From assembly GCF_004346195.1 (NCBI RefSeq), contig NZ_SMAK01000007.1:1-64000 (forward strand): a stretch of 64,000 nucleotides of DNA, given 5' to 3'. The translations under genes were made by a program, and so were the position numbers. Under the pieces are notes generated by a model. It was given only the letters and a program-made list of their open reading frames with translations. It had not been told where the DNA came from and searched no databases. Positions 34,267 through 42,418 of the stretch are shown here, one piece after another; the first letter of the stretch is position 1, and each line of letters starts with the position of its first letter. The DNA is from Tepidamorphus gemmatus. GTDB lineage: Bacteria; Pseudomonadota; Alphaproteobacteria; Rhizobiales; Tepidamorphaceae.

Positions 34267-35202
34267 TCAGAAGTCCACCCGGTCGCCGCCCTTGAGGTCA
34301 AGCATGGCGCGGGCCTCGGCGGGCGTGGCGATCTTGAGCGACAGGGTCTCCAGGATGGATCGGATCTTGGCGACCTGGGCGGCGTTGGAGGTGGCGAGTT
34401 CGCCCTTGCCGAGATAGATCGAATCCTCGAGGCCGACGCGCACGTTGGCCCCCATCATCGCGGCCATGGTGCACAACGGCATCTGGTTGCGGCCGGCGGC
34501 GAGGATCGACCAGCTCCAGTCGTCGCCGAACAGCTTGTCGGCGATGCGGTGCATGTGAGCGACGTTCTCGGGATCGGCGCCGATGCCGCCGAGGATGCCG
34601 AAGATCGTCTGCACGAACAGCGGCGGCGTCACCAGCTTGCGGTCGAGGAAATGGGCGAGCGTATAGAGGTGGCCGACATCGTAGCACTCGAACTCGAAGC
34701 GGGTGCCGTGCGCCTCGCCGAGATGCGTCAGGATGTATTCGATGTCCTTGAAGGTGTTGCGGAAGATGAAGTCGCGCGAGTTCTCAAGGTGCTGGCGTTC
34801 CCACTCGTGGCGGAATTCCTTGTAGCGGTCGAGCATCGGGAACAGGCCGAAATTCATCGAGCCCATGTTGAGCGAGCACATTTCCGGCTTCGCACGCAGC
34901 GGTGCGGCCAGCCGCTCCTCGATCGACATGCCATGGCCGCCGCCGGTGGTGATGTTGATCACCGCATCGGTGGACTGCTTGATGCGCGGCAGGAACTGCA
35001 TGAACACGTCTGGGTCCGGTGTCGGCCGGCCGTCGTTCGGATCGCGCGCGTGCAGGTGGATGATGGCCGCGCCGGCTTCCGCCGCGCCGATCGCAGCCTC
35101 CGCGATCTCCTCTGGCGTGATCGGCAGGTGCGGCGTCATGGTGGGCGTGTGGATCGAGCCAGTGACGGCACAGGTGATGATCACCTTGTCCTGTTTGCGC
35201 AT
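34267..35202 (-). CDS. Beta-keto acid cleavage enzyme (BKACE, DUF849)
   Basis: 311 residues. The metal-binding HxH is His49-His51 in IIHLHARDPNDGRPTPD, with the TIM-barrel strands following (INITTGGGHGM, CSLNMGSMNFG, VQTIFGILGGIG). BKACEs use acetyl-CoA to cleave a beta-keto acid into acetoacetate and a new CoA ester. The substrate pocket is not readable from the sequence. Cotranscribed with a TRAP importer, so its substrate probably comes from the imported compound. 21 nt after the DctM stop. Confidence 0.92.
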   Translation of the reverse strand: MRKQDKVIITCAVTGSIHTPTMTPHLPITPEEIAEAAIGAAEAGAAIIHLHARDPNDGRPTPDPDVFMQFLPRIKQSTDAVINITTGGGHGMSIEERLAAPLRAKPEMCSLNMGSMNFGLFPMLDRYKEFRHEWERQHLENSRDFIFRNTFKDIEYILTHLGEAHGTRFEFECYDVGHLYTLAHFLDRKLVTPPLFVQTIFGILGGIGADPENVAHMHRIADKLFGDDWSWSILAAGRNQMPLCTMAAMMGANVRVGLEDSIYLGKGELATSNAAQVAKIRSILETLSLKIATPAEARAMLDLKGGDRVDF

Positions 35203-35223
35203 CGGTGTCCTCTGACTGGGAAG

Positions 35224-36504
35224 CTACTGCACGGTGCCGAAGGCATGCGGCAGGAACAGTGAAACGGGCGGTACCAGGGCGACAAGCGCGAGGACGACGA
35301 GCGCGATGCCGAGCAGCGGCAGCGCCTCCCTGGAGACCTCCACCAGCGATTTCCCCGATATGGCGCAGACGATGAACAGGCAGATGCCGACCGGCGGCGT
35401 TGCCATGCCAATGACGACGTTGAGCACGACCATCATGCCGAACTGGACGAGGTCCATGCCGATCACCTTGGCCATCTGCATCAGGATCGGCATGGTCAGG
35501 ATCAGGATCGAGATCGGCTCGAGGAACATGCCGAGGACCAGCAGCACCACGTTCAGCATCAGGACGACAAGGTAGGGATTGTCGCTGATCGACAGCACGG
35601 TCGCGGCGACCTTCATCGGCACCTGCTCGATGGCGAAGACGAACGAGACGATCGAGGCCATCGCGACGATGAACATGATTGCGGATGTCGAGATCGCGGT
35701 CGCGGCAAGCGCGTGCCAGAGCCTGGCCACGTCGAGGTCGCGGTAGGCGAATCCGACGATCAGGGCGTAGACGACGGCGACGGCGGCGGATTCGGTTGCG
35801 GTGAAGATGCCGCCCTTGATGCCGACGATGATGATCACCGGCAGCATCAGCGCCGGGAAGGTGCGCACGATCGCGGCCCTGCGCACCGGCCAGCTCGCCC
35901 TGTCGGTGATCGCGAAATTGTCGCGCCGCGCCCGCCACGAGGCATAGAGCAGGAATCCCGTGGCCAGCAGCAGCCCGGGCACGACGCCGGCGATGAACAG
36001 CTGGCCGATCGAGGCGCCCGACAGCACGCCATAGACGATCATCGTGATCGAGGGTGGGATGATCGGGCCCATGATGGCGCTGACCCCGACCAGCGCCGCG
36101 GCATAGGCGGGGGGCATCCCCTGGCGGGCCATCGAGGGAATCAGGATCGAGCCGAGCGCCGACGCTTCCGCCGTGGCGCTGCCGGAGATGCCGGCGAAGA
36201 ACATGCTCGACAGGACGGTGACCGACGACATGCCACCGCGGCGATGGCCGACCATGGCGCGGGCAAAGGTAATGATCCGATCCGTGATGCCGCCGACATT
36301 CATCAGCATGCCGGCGAGCAGGAACAGCGGTATGGTGAGCAGCACGAACTGATCGACCCCCGCCAGCATGCGCTGCGGGAAGTTGAGGATCAGCATGCCG
36401 TTGCCGGTCAGGAACAGGTAGATCACGCCGCCCACACCGAGCGCCAGCGCGATCGGGACTCCCGTGATCAGGAAGAAGAAGAAGATCCCGAGAAACTGCC
36501 CCAT
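35224..36504 (-). CDS. TRAP transporter large permease (DctM type)
   Basis: Main transport subunit, 426 residues with about 11-12 membrane helices. It has the typical PLFLLAGMLMNVGGI, SATAEASALGSILIP and PPSITMIVYG motifs. The tandem permease genes are separated by 3 nt. The substrates are likely organic acids; specificity resides in the binding protein. Confidence 0.94.
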   Translation of the reverse strand: MGQFLGIFFFFLITGVPIALALGVGGVIYLFLTGNGMLILNFPQRMLAGVDQFVLLTIPLFLLAGMLMNVGGITDRIITFARAMVGHRRGGMSSVTVLSSMFFAGISGSATAEASALGSILIPSMARQGMPPAYAAALVGVSAIMGPIIPPSITMIVYGVLSGASIGQLFIAGVVPGLLLATGFLLYASWRARRDNFAITDRASWPVRRAAIVRTFPALMLPVIIIVGIKGGIFTATESAAVAVVYALIVGFAYRDLDVARLWHALAATAISTSAIMFIVAMASIVSFVFAIEQVPMKVAATVLSISDNPYLVVLMLNVVLLVLGMFLEPISILILTMPILMQMAKVIGMDLVQFGMMVVLNVVIGMATPPVGICLFIVCAISGKSLVEVSREALPLLGIALVVLALVALVPPVSLFLPHAFGTVQ

Positions 36505-36507
36505 GGG

Positions 36508-37080
36508 CTACGCGGCCCCCTCGCTCGTTCCGGCCGGGCGGGGGAAGAGGACATCACGTCCTTCCAGCAGGAGCGCGACGATCATGTGGGCAAGCAGCAG
36601 CGCACAGCCGACCGGCACCGAGACGTAGATCCAGAATACCGAGATGTCGGCAGTGGCGCCGCCGGACAGCGACATCCAGATGAAGTCGAGGGCCGGAATC
36701 TTCTGGATCGCGAAGCGGGAGGCGTAGGTGTAGCCATTCACCGCCATGAGCCACAGGAACCAGAGGACTGGCAGCGTCACCAGCACCTTCAGAACATACC
36801 GCCACGGCTGACGGATCGCCGAGGTCAGGACATCGACGATGACGAACTCGCCCTTCTGGAAGGCAATGCCGATGAACAGGAATGTCATCCAAATGAGGAT
36901 GTAGCGGCAGAGCTCCTCCGCCCAGATCAGCGAGGCGTTGAGGACGTAGCGGGCGAAGACCTGGACGACCATGATGACGACGAGGACCGCCATCGAGGTC
37001 GCGGCGATGTGGCCCATCAGCGAACCGTAGAGGTTCCTGGGCGCCCCGCCGACACCGCCGGTGAGGTCATGCGTCGTCAT
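36508..37080 (-). CDS. TRAP transporter small permease (DctQ type)
   Basis: Four-helix membrane subunit of 190 residues that joins DctM to the binding protein. Recognised by WAEELCRYILIWMTFLFIG, the usual DctQ signature. GGGGGGA precedes ATG 37080. It lies between the binding protein and DctM genes, as expected. Confidence 0.92.
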   Translation of the reverse strand: MTTHDLTGGVGGAPRNLYGSLMGHIAATSMAVLVVIMVVQVFARYVLNASLIWAEELCRYILIWMTFLFIGIAFQKGEFVIVDVLTSAIRQPWRYVLKVLVTLPVLWFLWLMAVNGYTYASRFAIQKIPALDFIWMSLSGGATADISVFWIYVSVPVGCALLLAHMIVALLLEGRDVLFPRPAGTSEGAA

Positions 37081-37092
37081 CGAATAGTCCCC

Positions 37093-37151
37093 CCTCGACC
37101 TCGCAATCGCGACGGGAACCGGCGACCGCCGGCGACCGTACCGCGTCGAGG
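37093..37151 (-). other. Hairpin region between DctP and DctQ genes
   Basis: CCTCGAC (37093-37099) pairs with GTCGAGG (37145-37151), enclosing a small stem CCGGC/GCCGG (37119-37123 with 37128-37132). It lies just after the binding-protein stop in the 82-nt spacer, like the hairpins after the other two binding-protein genes. Confidence 0.4.
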
Positions 37152-37162
37152 CCCCGCGAAGT

Positions 37163-38167
37163 CTACGTGCTCGACTGGGCCTTGGCCACGAATTCCGCGA
37201 TGAGCGGCGACTTGCCCGACCATTCGGTGATGATCGGCGCCACCTTGTCCTTCATCGCCGGCAGGTCCTCGAGCTCGAAGATCTGGACGCCCTTGTTCTT
37301 GACGAGGTCGTCGCGGGCCGAATGGTCCTGGTCCCTGGCGTAGTCGAGGGTCGGCTTGATCGAGGCAAGTCCGGCCTCGCGCATCGCCTGCTGCACCTCG
37401 GCCGGCAGCCCGTCGAAATAGCCCTTGTTGCAGGCGATGACCGCGGTCCACGGGTAGTGGCCTGTCAGCGTCAGGTACTTGCCGACCTCCCAGAGGTTCT
37501 CGCCGACGATCGAGGAGACATTGATCTCCACCGCGTCGATCACCTTGGTCTGCAGCGCGCCGTACACCTCGCCGTAGGGCAGGCCGACGGGCGAGGTGCC
37601 AACCGCCTCCCAGATCGCCTTGTGCAGCGGCACCGGCACGATGCGCGTCTTCAATCCCTGGAAGCCGGCGAGATTGGTGACCGGCGCGCCGACCGAGAGG
37701 AAGTTGCGCTGGCCGATATCTGAGGTCGCAAGGCCGACCAGCCCTGCCTCGCCGAGATCCTCGAGGATCTTCTGGCCGATGTCGGAGGTCGCGAGTTCGC
37801 CGAAATGCTCGTAGTCGCGCACCAGGAACGGCAACTGATAGGCATCCATCGCCTGCCGCCCGGTGACCAGCGGGAACAGGACACCGCTGGCCATGCAGAT
37901 CTCGATCGTTCCGGCGACCGCCGACTCCAGGTTCTGCTTGTCGTCGCCAAGCATCCGGTTGGGGAAGATCTGAACCTCGACCTGACCGGGTAGCCGCGCC
38001 TCGAATGCCTTCTTGAACTCGACAGCAGCGATGTGGCCGGGGTGCGACTCGGCGGTGGCATGGGCAAGCCGCATCTTGATGGGGCCCGAGGCGCGGGCGA
38101 CCCAAGGCATTGCAAGGCCAGCGGCGACAGTGCCTCCAGCGGCGATGAGCTGACGGCGGGAAATCAT
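37163..38167 (-). CDS. TRAP transporter substrate-binding protein (DctP type)
   Basis: 334 residues with a twin-arginine-like signal (SRRQLIAAG from residue 3) and an AMPWVARASG cleavage region. The mature protein starts IKMRLAHATAESHPGH; IFPNRMLGDDKQNLESAVAGTIE and the DAVEINVSSIVGENLWEVGKYL segment are DctP hallmarks, and an Arg near 170 (KTRIVP) would bind the carboxylate of the ligand. It is the first gene of the TRAP-BKACE operon. Confidence 0.93.
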   Translation of the reverse strand: MISRRQLIAAGGTVAAGLAMPWVARASGPIKMRLAHATAESHPGHIAAVEFKKAFEARLPGQVEVQIFPNRMLGDDKQNLESAVAGTIEICMASGVLFPLVTGRQAMDAYQLPFLVRDYEHFGELATSDIGQKILEDLGEAGLVGLATSDIGQRNFLSVGAPVTNLAGFQGLKTRIVPVPLHKAIWEAVGTSPVGLPYGEVYGALQTKVIDAVEINVSSIVGENLWEVGKYLTLTGHYPWTAVIACNKGYFDGLPAEVQQAMREAGLASIKPTLDYARDQDHSARDDLVKNKGVQIFELEDLPAMKDKVAPIITEWSGKSPLIAEFVAKAQSST

Positions 38168-38181
38168 CGACCAGTCCTCCC

Positions 38182-38210
38182 TGTTCTTATGTACAGAACA
38201 ATGTTCTTAT
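38182..38210. promoter_or_regulatory. Three half-site operator before the TRAP operon
   Basis: TGTTCTTAT occurs twice (38182-38190 and 38202-38210), and AGAACA (38195-38200) is the inverted partner, giving TGTTCT-N7-AGAACA-N1-TGTTCT. The element is 15-43 nt upstream of the DctP start, in the divergent region with the DUF6282-like gene. Confidence 0.5.
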
Positions 38211-38343
38211 CCATACTCGACCGGGCGGTTTGCTTCTGTCAAGAGGCAGGCGCCGCCGGCGACGATCGCGGCGGTACGCGCACCGATGCCGCGCGCCGCA
38301 CGCTGCACAGCAGATGTCGCACACGATGGAGCCGACGGGGCGC

Positions 38344-38349
38344 TTGACA
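38344..38349 (+). promoter_or_regulatory. Candidate -35 element for the DUF6282-like gene
   Basis: A perfect TTGACA stands 72 nt before the start of the hydrolase gene. The matching -10 box is poor (GTCTGA at the 17-bp position), so a weak or regulator-dependent promoter is suggested. Confidence 0.25.
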
Positions 38350-38420
38350 GCCGAGTCGCGACAATGGTCTGATCTTCGGCATATTGTTTTGTTGTTCGAA
38401 ACATCGGATGAGGAAACGTC

Positions 38421-39353
38421 ATGTCCGCAGCCACCCTCGACGCGAGATCGCGGGACGAACAGGTCTCTGCCCTTCTGAAGGGCGCAGTCGATCTGCATGT
38501 GCACAGCGGGCCCTCGGCAATGCCGCGCATCCTCGACCACGAGGAAGCGCAGGCGCAGGCCGATGCGGCCGGATTCCGCGCGATCCTCTACAAGGACCAC
38601 TTCTATCCGGGAATGGCGCACGCGCAGATGCTGGAGAAGGCCTATCCCGACCGCAAGGTCAGGCTGTTCTCCGGAACGGCGCTCAACAATGCGACCGGCG
38701 GGGTCAACCGCTACGCCGTCGATCTGTGCGTCAAGCTCGGCGGCAAGATCGTCTGGATGCCGACCTTCTCGGCAAAGAACCACATCGACAAGTATGCGGC
38801 GAAGAACAAGCAGGCGATGGCGTTTCCTTCGACGCGGGAGAAGATGGTTGCGCCGACGCCGCTCACGGTACTCGATGCCAACGGCAAGCTCACTGACGAG
38901 ACCAAGGCCTGCATCGACCTGATCGCCGAAGCCGACATCATCCTGGCCGGCGGGCACCTGCATGTCAGCGAACAGGTACCGCTGTTCGAGGAGGCGAAGG
39001 CGCGCGGCGTCAGGAAGATGCTGATCAATCACCCCACCTATCTGATCGACTGCACCGACGCGGACATGCAGAGCTTCGCCTCGATGGGTGTCTACATGGA
39101 GCACTCGATCTGCATGTTCGTCGAGAATTCGAGAGCGAAGCTCTTTGGCCCGGCCGATCTCAAGCACCTGATCGATGTTGTCGGCCCGGACCGCACCGTG
39201 CTCGGCTCGGACCTCGGCCTGACCGAGGCGCCGCTGCCGGTTGCCGGCTGGCGGGAGATCGTCTCGATGCTGCTCGACCTGCAGGTCAGCGAGGCCGACA
39301 TCCGCAAGATGGTGGCGACCAATGCGGCGCGGCTCCTGAACCTCGAGAGCTGA
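38421..39353 (+). CDS. DUF6282-like amidohydrolase-fold protein
   Basis: 310 residues. It has LHVHSGPSAMPR (residues 26-37), resembling the metal-binding HxH of amidohydrolases, then GGHLHVS and INHPTYLIDC. The C-terminal DRTVLGSDLGLTEAP supplies a possible catalytic Asp, as in PHP/TIM-barrel hydrolases. Substrate unknown; the protein is often encoded beside TRAP transporters and BKACE-like genes, and here it is divergent from such an operon. ATG at 38421 preceded by AGGAAACGTC. Confidence 0.78.
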   Translation: MSAATLDARSRDEQVSALLKGAVDLHVHSGPSAMPRILDHEEAQAQADAAGFRAILYKDHFYPGMAHAQMLEKAYPDRKVRLFSGTALNNATGGVNRYAVDLCVKLGGKIVWMPTFSAKNHIDKYAAKNKQAMAFPSTREKMVAPTPLTVLDANGKLTDETKACIDLIAEADIILAGGHLHVSEQVPLFEEAKARGVRKMLINHPTYLIDCTDADMQSFASMGVYMEHSICMFVENSRAKLFGPADLKHLIDVVGPDRTVLGSDLGLTEAPLPVAGWREIVSMLLDLQVSEADIRKMVATNAARLLNLES

Positions 39354-39388
39354 GGCGCACGCCCGGCGAGCGTCGTCGCGGACGCCGC

Positions 39389-39418
39389 GCAAGCGATGGT
39401 CGGGGGCAAGCGATGGTC
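39389..39418. repeat. 13-bp direct repeat
   Basis: GCAAGCGATGGTC at 39389-39401 is repeated at 39406-39418, a 17-bp period, within 184 bp of non-coding sequence between two convergent genes. Probably a slippage duplication. Confidence 0.5.
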
Positions 39419-39536
39419 CGGGATCGGCAGGGCCGGCATCGCAGGGGCAGCGCGTCCCGCGTGGTGGCGCCGCGGTCCCGGCTCTGCTCTGACCTGACGG
39501 TCCTGCCGGGATGACCCGGACCCGGGGAGCTGCGCG

Positions 39537-40694
39537 CTACAACCGTCCGGCCAGCGCCGCCTCGAACAGGCTGCGGGCAGCCTCCTTCGTCAGCTTCACC
39601 GGGTTGCCGCCGGCGGTCGGATCGACGATCGCCATCTCCGACATGAGATCGAAGCGGGCGTCGTCGACGCCGAGACCGGCGAGCGTGTGCGGGATGCCGA
39701 TCTCGCGCCTGAGCTCCAGCACAAAGGCGAGGAAGGCATCGAACGACGCCGCAAGGCCGATATAGGCTGCCAGCCGGGCGATGCGCTGTTCGATGGCGGG
39801 GCGGTTGAAGACCAGCACGTAGGGCATGAAGACGGCGTTGGTCAGCCCGTGATGGGTGTCGTAGAGCGCGCCGACCGGATGCGACAGCGAGTGGATCGCA
39901 CCCAGCCCCTTCTGGAACGCCGTCGCTCCCATCGCCGCAGCCGCCATCATGCCGGCGCGCGCCTCGATGTCGCTGCCGTTGGCTACCGCACGGGGCAGGA
40001 ATTCCTTCACGAGCCGGATGCCCTCGACCGCAATGCCGTCGGCGAGCGGATGGTATCCCGGCGCGCAATAGGCCTCGAGGCAATGGGCGAAGGCGTCCAT
40101 GCCGGTGCCGGCGGTGAGCCTGGCCGGCAAGCCGACAGTCAGTTCCGGATCGCAGATCACCACCTTCGGCATCATCGCCGGATGGAAGATCACCTTCTTG
40201 GTGTGGGTCTGCTCGTTGGTGATGACGCCGGCCCGCCCCACTTCGGACCCCGTTCCGGCCGTTGTCGGCACGGCGACGACCGGCGCGATGCCCGCCGGGT
40301 CGGCGCGCGTCCACCAGTCGCCGATGTCCTCGAAATCCCACATCGGACGGGTCTGACCGGCCATGAAGGCGATCACCTTGCCGCAGTCGAGCGCCGAGCC
40401 GCCGCCGACCGCCACCACGCCGTCATGGCCGCCGGCGCGGAGCTTGGCCACGCCGTTCATGACATTGGCCTCGACCGGATTGGGACGAACGTCCGAATAG
40501 ATCGCGGCCGGCAGGCCCGCCTCCTGCAGGATCGCCGACATCCGGGCGATCATCGGCAGGCCGGCAAGTCCCGGGTCGGTGACAATCAAAGGGCGCGAGA
40601 TGCCGGCCACCCGGCAGGCATCGGCCAGTTCGCCGATGCGGCCCGGTCCGAAGCGGACGGCGGTCGGATAGTTCCAGTTCGCGGTGATCTGCAT
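39537..40694 (-). CDS. Iron-containing alcohol dehydrogenase
   Basis: 385 residues, group III ADH. NAD-binding GGGSALDCGK (97-106), VVAVPTTAGTGSEV (139-152), metal ligands Asp200 and His204 (MDAFAH) and the later HSLSHPVGALYDTHH supplying two more histidines. It would oxidise the hydroxyl of an imported amino alcohol, possibly after glutamylation, to an aldehyde. Start at ATG 40694, preceded by AGGTGG; a GTG at 40706 is in frame. It is the last gene of the operon and follows the aldehyde dehydrogenase after a 140-nt spacer. Confidence 0.93.
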   Translation of the reverse strand: MQITANWNYPTAVRFGPGRIGELADACRVAGISRPLIVTDPGLAGLPMIARMSAILQEAGLPAAIYSDVRPNPVEANVMNGVAKLRAGGHDGVVAVGGGSALDCGKVIAFMAGQTRPMWDFEDIGDWWTRADPAGIAPVVAVPTTAGTGSEVGRAGVITNEQTHTKKVIFHPAMMPKVVICDPELTVGLPARLTAGTGMDAFAHCLEAYCAPGYHPLADGIAVEGIRLVKEFLPRAVANGSDIEARAGMMAAAAMGATAFQKGLGAIHSLSHPVGALYDTHHGLTNAVFMPYVLVFNRPAIEQRIARLAAYIGLAASFDAFLAFVLELRREIGIPHTLAGLGVDDARFDLMSEMAIVDPTAGGNPVKLTKEAARSLFEAALAGRL

Positions 40695-40778
40695 GGATAG
40701 GTCCACCTGGGGTTGGCGATGCCCAGACTTGGATCGGTCCAGACTGAAGCGATCCGCCTCTGGCGTCTCGTTTGGCCG

Positions 40779-40821
40779 CGTGATCGAACCTGTGAACCGG
40801 AGTTCACTTCACCTGATCACG
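40779..40821 (-). other. Interrupted long inverted repeat between aldehyde and alcohol dehydrogenase genes
   Basis: Outer arms CGTGATC (40779-40785) and GATCACG (40815-40821) enclose an inner perfect hairpin, GTGAAC-CGGA-GTTCAC (40792-40807). The intervening bases are also nearly symmetrical. In the mRNA it would form a long stem. No U tract follows, so a processing or stabilising element is more likely than a simple terminator. Confidence 0.5.
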
Positions 40822-40834
40822 CCCTGGGAGGCTG

Positions 40835-42232
40835 CTACGACGCGAAGCTCGTCCGCATGTGCCACGACTTCGGCCGGGTCAGCGTCTCGTAGCCGATCCG
40901 CGACAGCGTCACGCCTCGGCCGGAGTCCTTGACGCCGGTCCAGGCGAGCGCGGGATCGAGATAATCGCAGCGGTTCATGAATACCGTACCGGTTTCGAGC
41001 CGCTGCCCGATCTGTTCGGCCGTGGAGAGATCCGAGGTCCACAGCGAGGCGGTGAGCCCGTAGGGACTGTCGTTCATCAGCCCGATCGCCTCCTCGTCGT
41101 CGGCAACCTTCATGATCCCGACGACCGGACCGAACGACTCCTCGACCATCACCGCCATCTGGTGATTGACCCCTGTCAGCACCTGCGGCGCCATGTAGGG
41201 GCTTCCCCTGGCGTCGCGCGGGAACGCCTTCGGATCGATATGCGCGGTCGCACCGGACCGCACCGCCGCCTCGATCTGGTCGCGCACGAAGTCGGCCGCC
41301 TCGGCCTTGACCATCGGGCCGAGCGTGGTGTCGGGATCGAGCGGGTTGCCCAGCACGTATTGCCGCGTGAGTTCGACCGCGCCGTCGACAAATTCCTGGT
41401 AGACATCGGCGTGGACATAGATCCGCTCGATGCCGCAGCAGGACTGGCCCGAGTTGAAGAAGGCGCCGTCGACCAGATTCTCGATGGCGGCGCGCATGTC
41501 GGCGTCGGGCCGGACATAGGCCGGGTCCTTGCCGCCAAGCTCGAGGCCGAGGCCGGTGAAGGTGCCGGCAGCCGCCCGCTCGATGGCCTTGCCGCCGGGC
41601 ACCGAGCCGGTGAAGTTCACCTGATCGACGAGACCTGCCGAGATGATCCGCGCGGTCTGGGCGTGGCTGAGCACCAGGTTGCGGAACAGCCCCGCCGGCA
41701 GCCCTGCCGCATCGAAGGCGCGCTGGAACCGCTCGCCGACCAGCAGCGTCTGTGCGGCATGCTTGAGGATCACCGCATTGCCGGCCATCAGCGCCGGGAT
41801 CACCGAGTTGACCGCGGTCAGGTAGGGGTAGTTCCAGGGCGCGACCACGAAGACGATGCCAAGCGGCTCGCGGGTGATCCAGCGCCGGAAATTCTCCTTC
41901 GGCAAGGGATCGATACGGGCGAGCGCCACGTCGGCGATGTCGATCATGAAGCGGGCACGCTCCTCGAAGCCGCGCAGTTCGCCCGCGCCGTACCGCACCG
42001 GCCGGCCCATCTGCCAGGCAAGCTCGGGCACGATCTCGTCGCGCATCGCGACCATCGCATCGACGGCGGCATTGCAGTAGCGCGCCCGCTCGAAGATCGG
42101 CAGCCGCGACCATTCGGCCTGCGCCGCCTTCGCCGCGGCGAGCGCCGCGTCGACCTCGGCGTCGGGCGTGAGCGGCCGCTCGGCATAGAGCGATCCGTCG
42201 ACTGGAGAGATGCAGCGGATGGTGGAGGTCAT
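40835..42232 (-). CDS. Aldehyde dehydrogenase (NAD-dependent)
   Basis: 465 residues. APWNYP (131-136) with Asn134 for the oxyanion, general-base Glu231 in GLELGGKDPA, and the catalytic Cys265 in SGQSCCG are all present. It would oxidise the aldehyde made by the alcohol dehydrogenase to a carboxylic acid. From the genes around it, a gamma-glutamyl-aminoaldehyde is the likely substrate, comparable to PuuC. ATG 42232 (a longer frame has no ribosome site). Spaced 186 nt from the glutamine synthetase gene. Confidence 0.93.
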   Translation of the reverse strand: MTSTIRCISPVDGSLYAERPLTPDAEVDAALAAAKAAQAEWSRLPIFERARYCNAAVDAMVAMRDEIVPELAWQMGRPVRYGAGELRGFEERARFMIDIADVALARIDPLPKENFRRWITREPLGIVFVVAPWNYPYLTAVNSVIPALMAGNAVILKHAAQTLLVGERFQRAFDAAGLPAGLFRNLVLSHAQTARIISAGLVDQVNFTGSVPGGKAIERAAAGTFTGLGLELGGKDPAYVRPDADMRAAIENLVDGAFFNSGQSCCGIERIYVHADVYQEFVDGAVELTRQYVLGNPLDPDTTLGPMVKAEAADFVRDQIEAAVRSGATAHIDPKAFPRDARGSPYMAPQVLTGVNHQMAVMVEESFGPVVGIMKVADDEEAIGLMNDSPYGLTASLWTSDLSTAEQIGQRLETGTVFMNRCDYLDPALAWTGVKDSGRGVTLSRIGYETLTRPKSWHMRTSFAS

Positions 42233-42311
42233 GCGTTGATGCCTTGTTTCCAGAATTGGGGTCGTGCTTCCCCCGGATGCTGTCGATCGGTCCGCTTGCA
42301 GCTCACGCCGG

Positions 42312-42326
42312 GGCCCGACCCGGGCC
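42312..42326 (-). other. GC-rich hairpin in the glutamine synthetase-aldehyde dehydrogenase spacer
   Basis: GGCCCG-ACC-CGGGCC (42312-42317 with 42321-42326) is perfect; a CGGGC/GCCCG stem (42400-42412) stands in the same 186-nt spacer. Likely affects relative expression of the two genes. Confidence 0.35.
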
Positions 42327-42418
42327 TCGCTGTGCACATGGCATTCGCCGGATCAGACCCGACCCAACGGGCAGCGGGGCTGCGGTGCTGCGACCGGGGC
42401 GGGCTGCGCCCGGCACGA

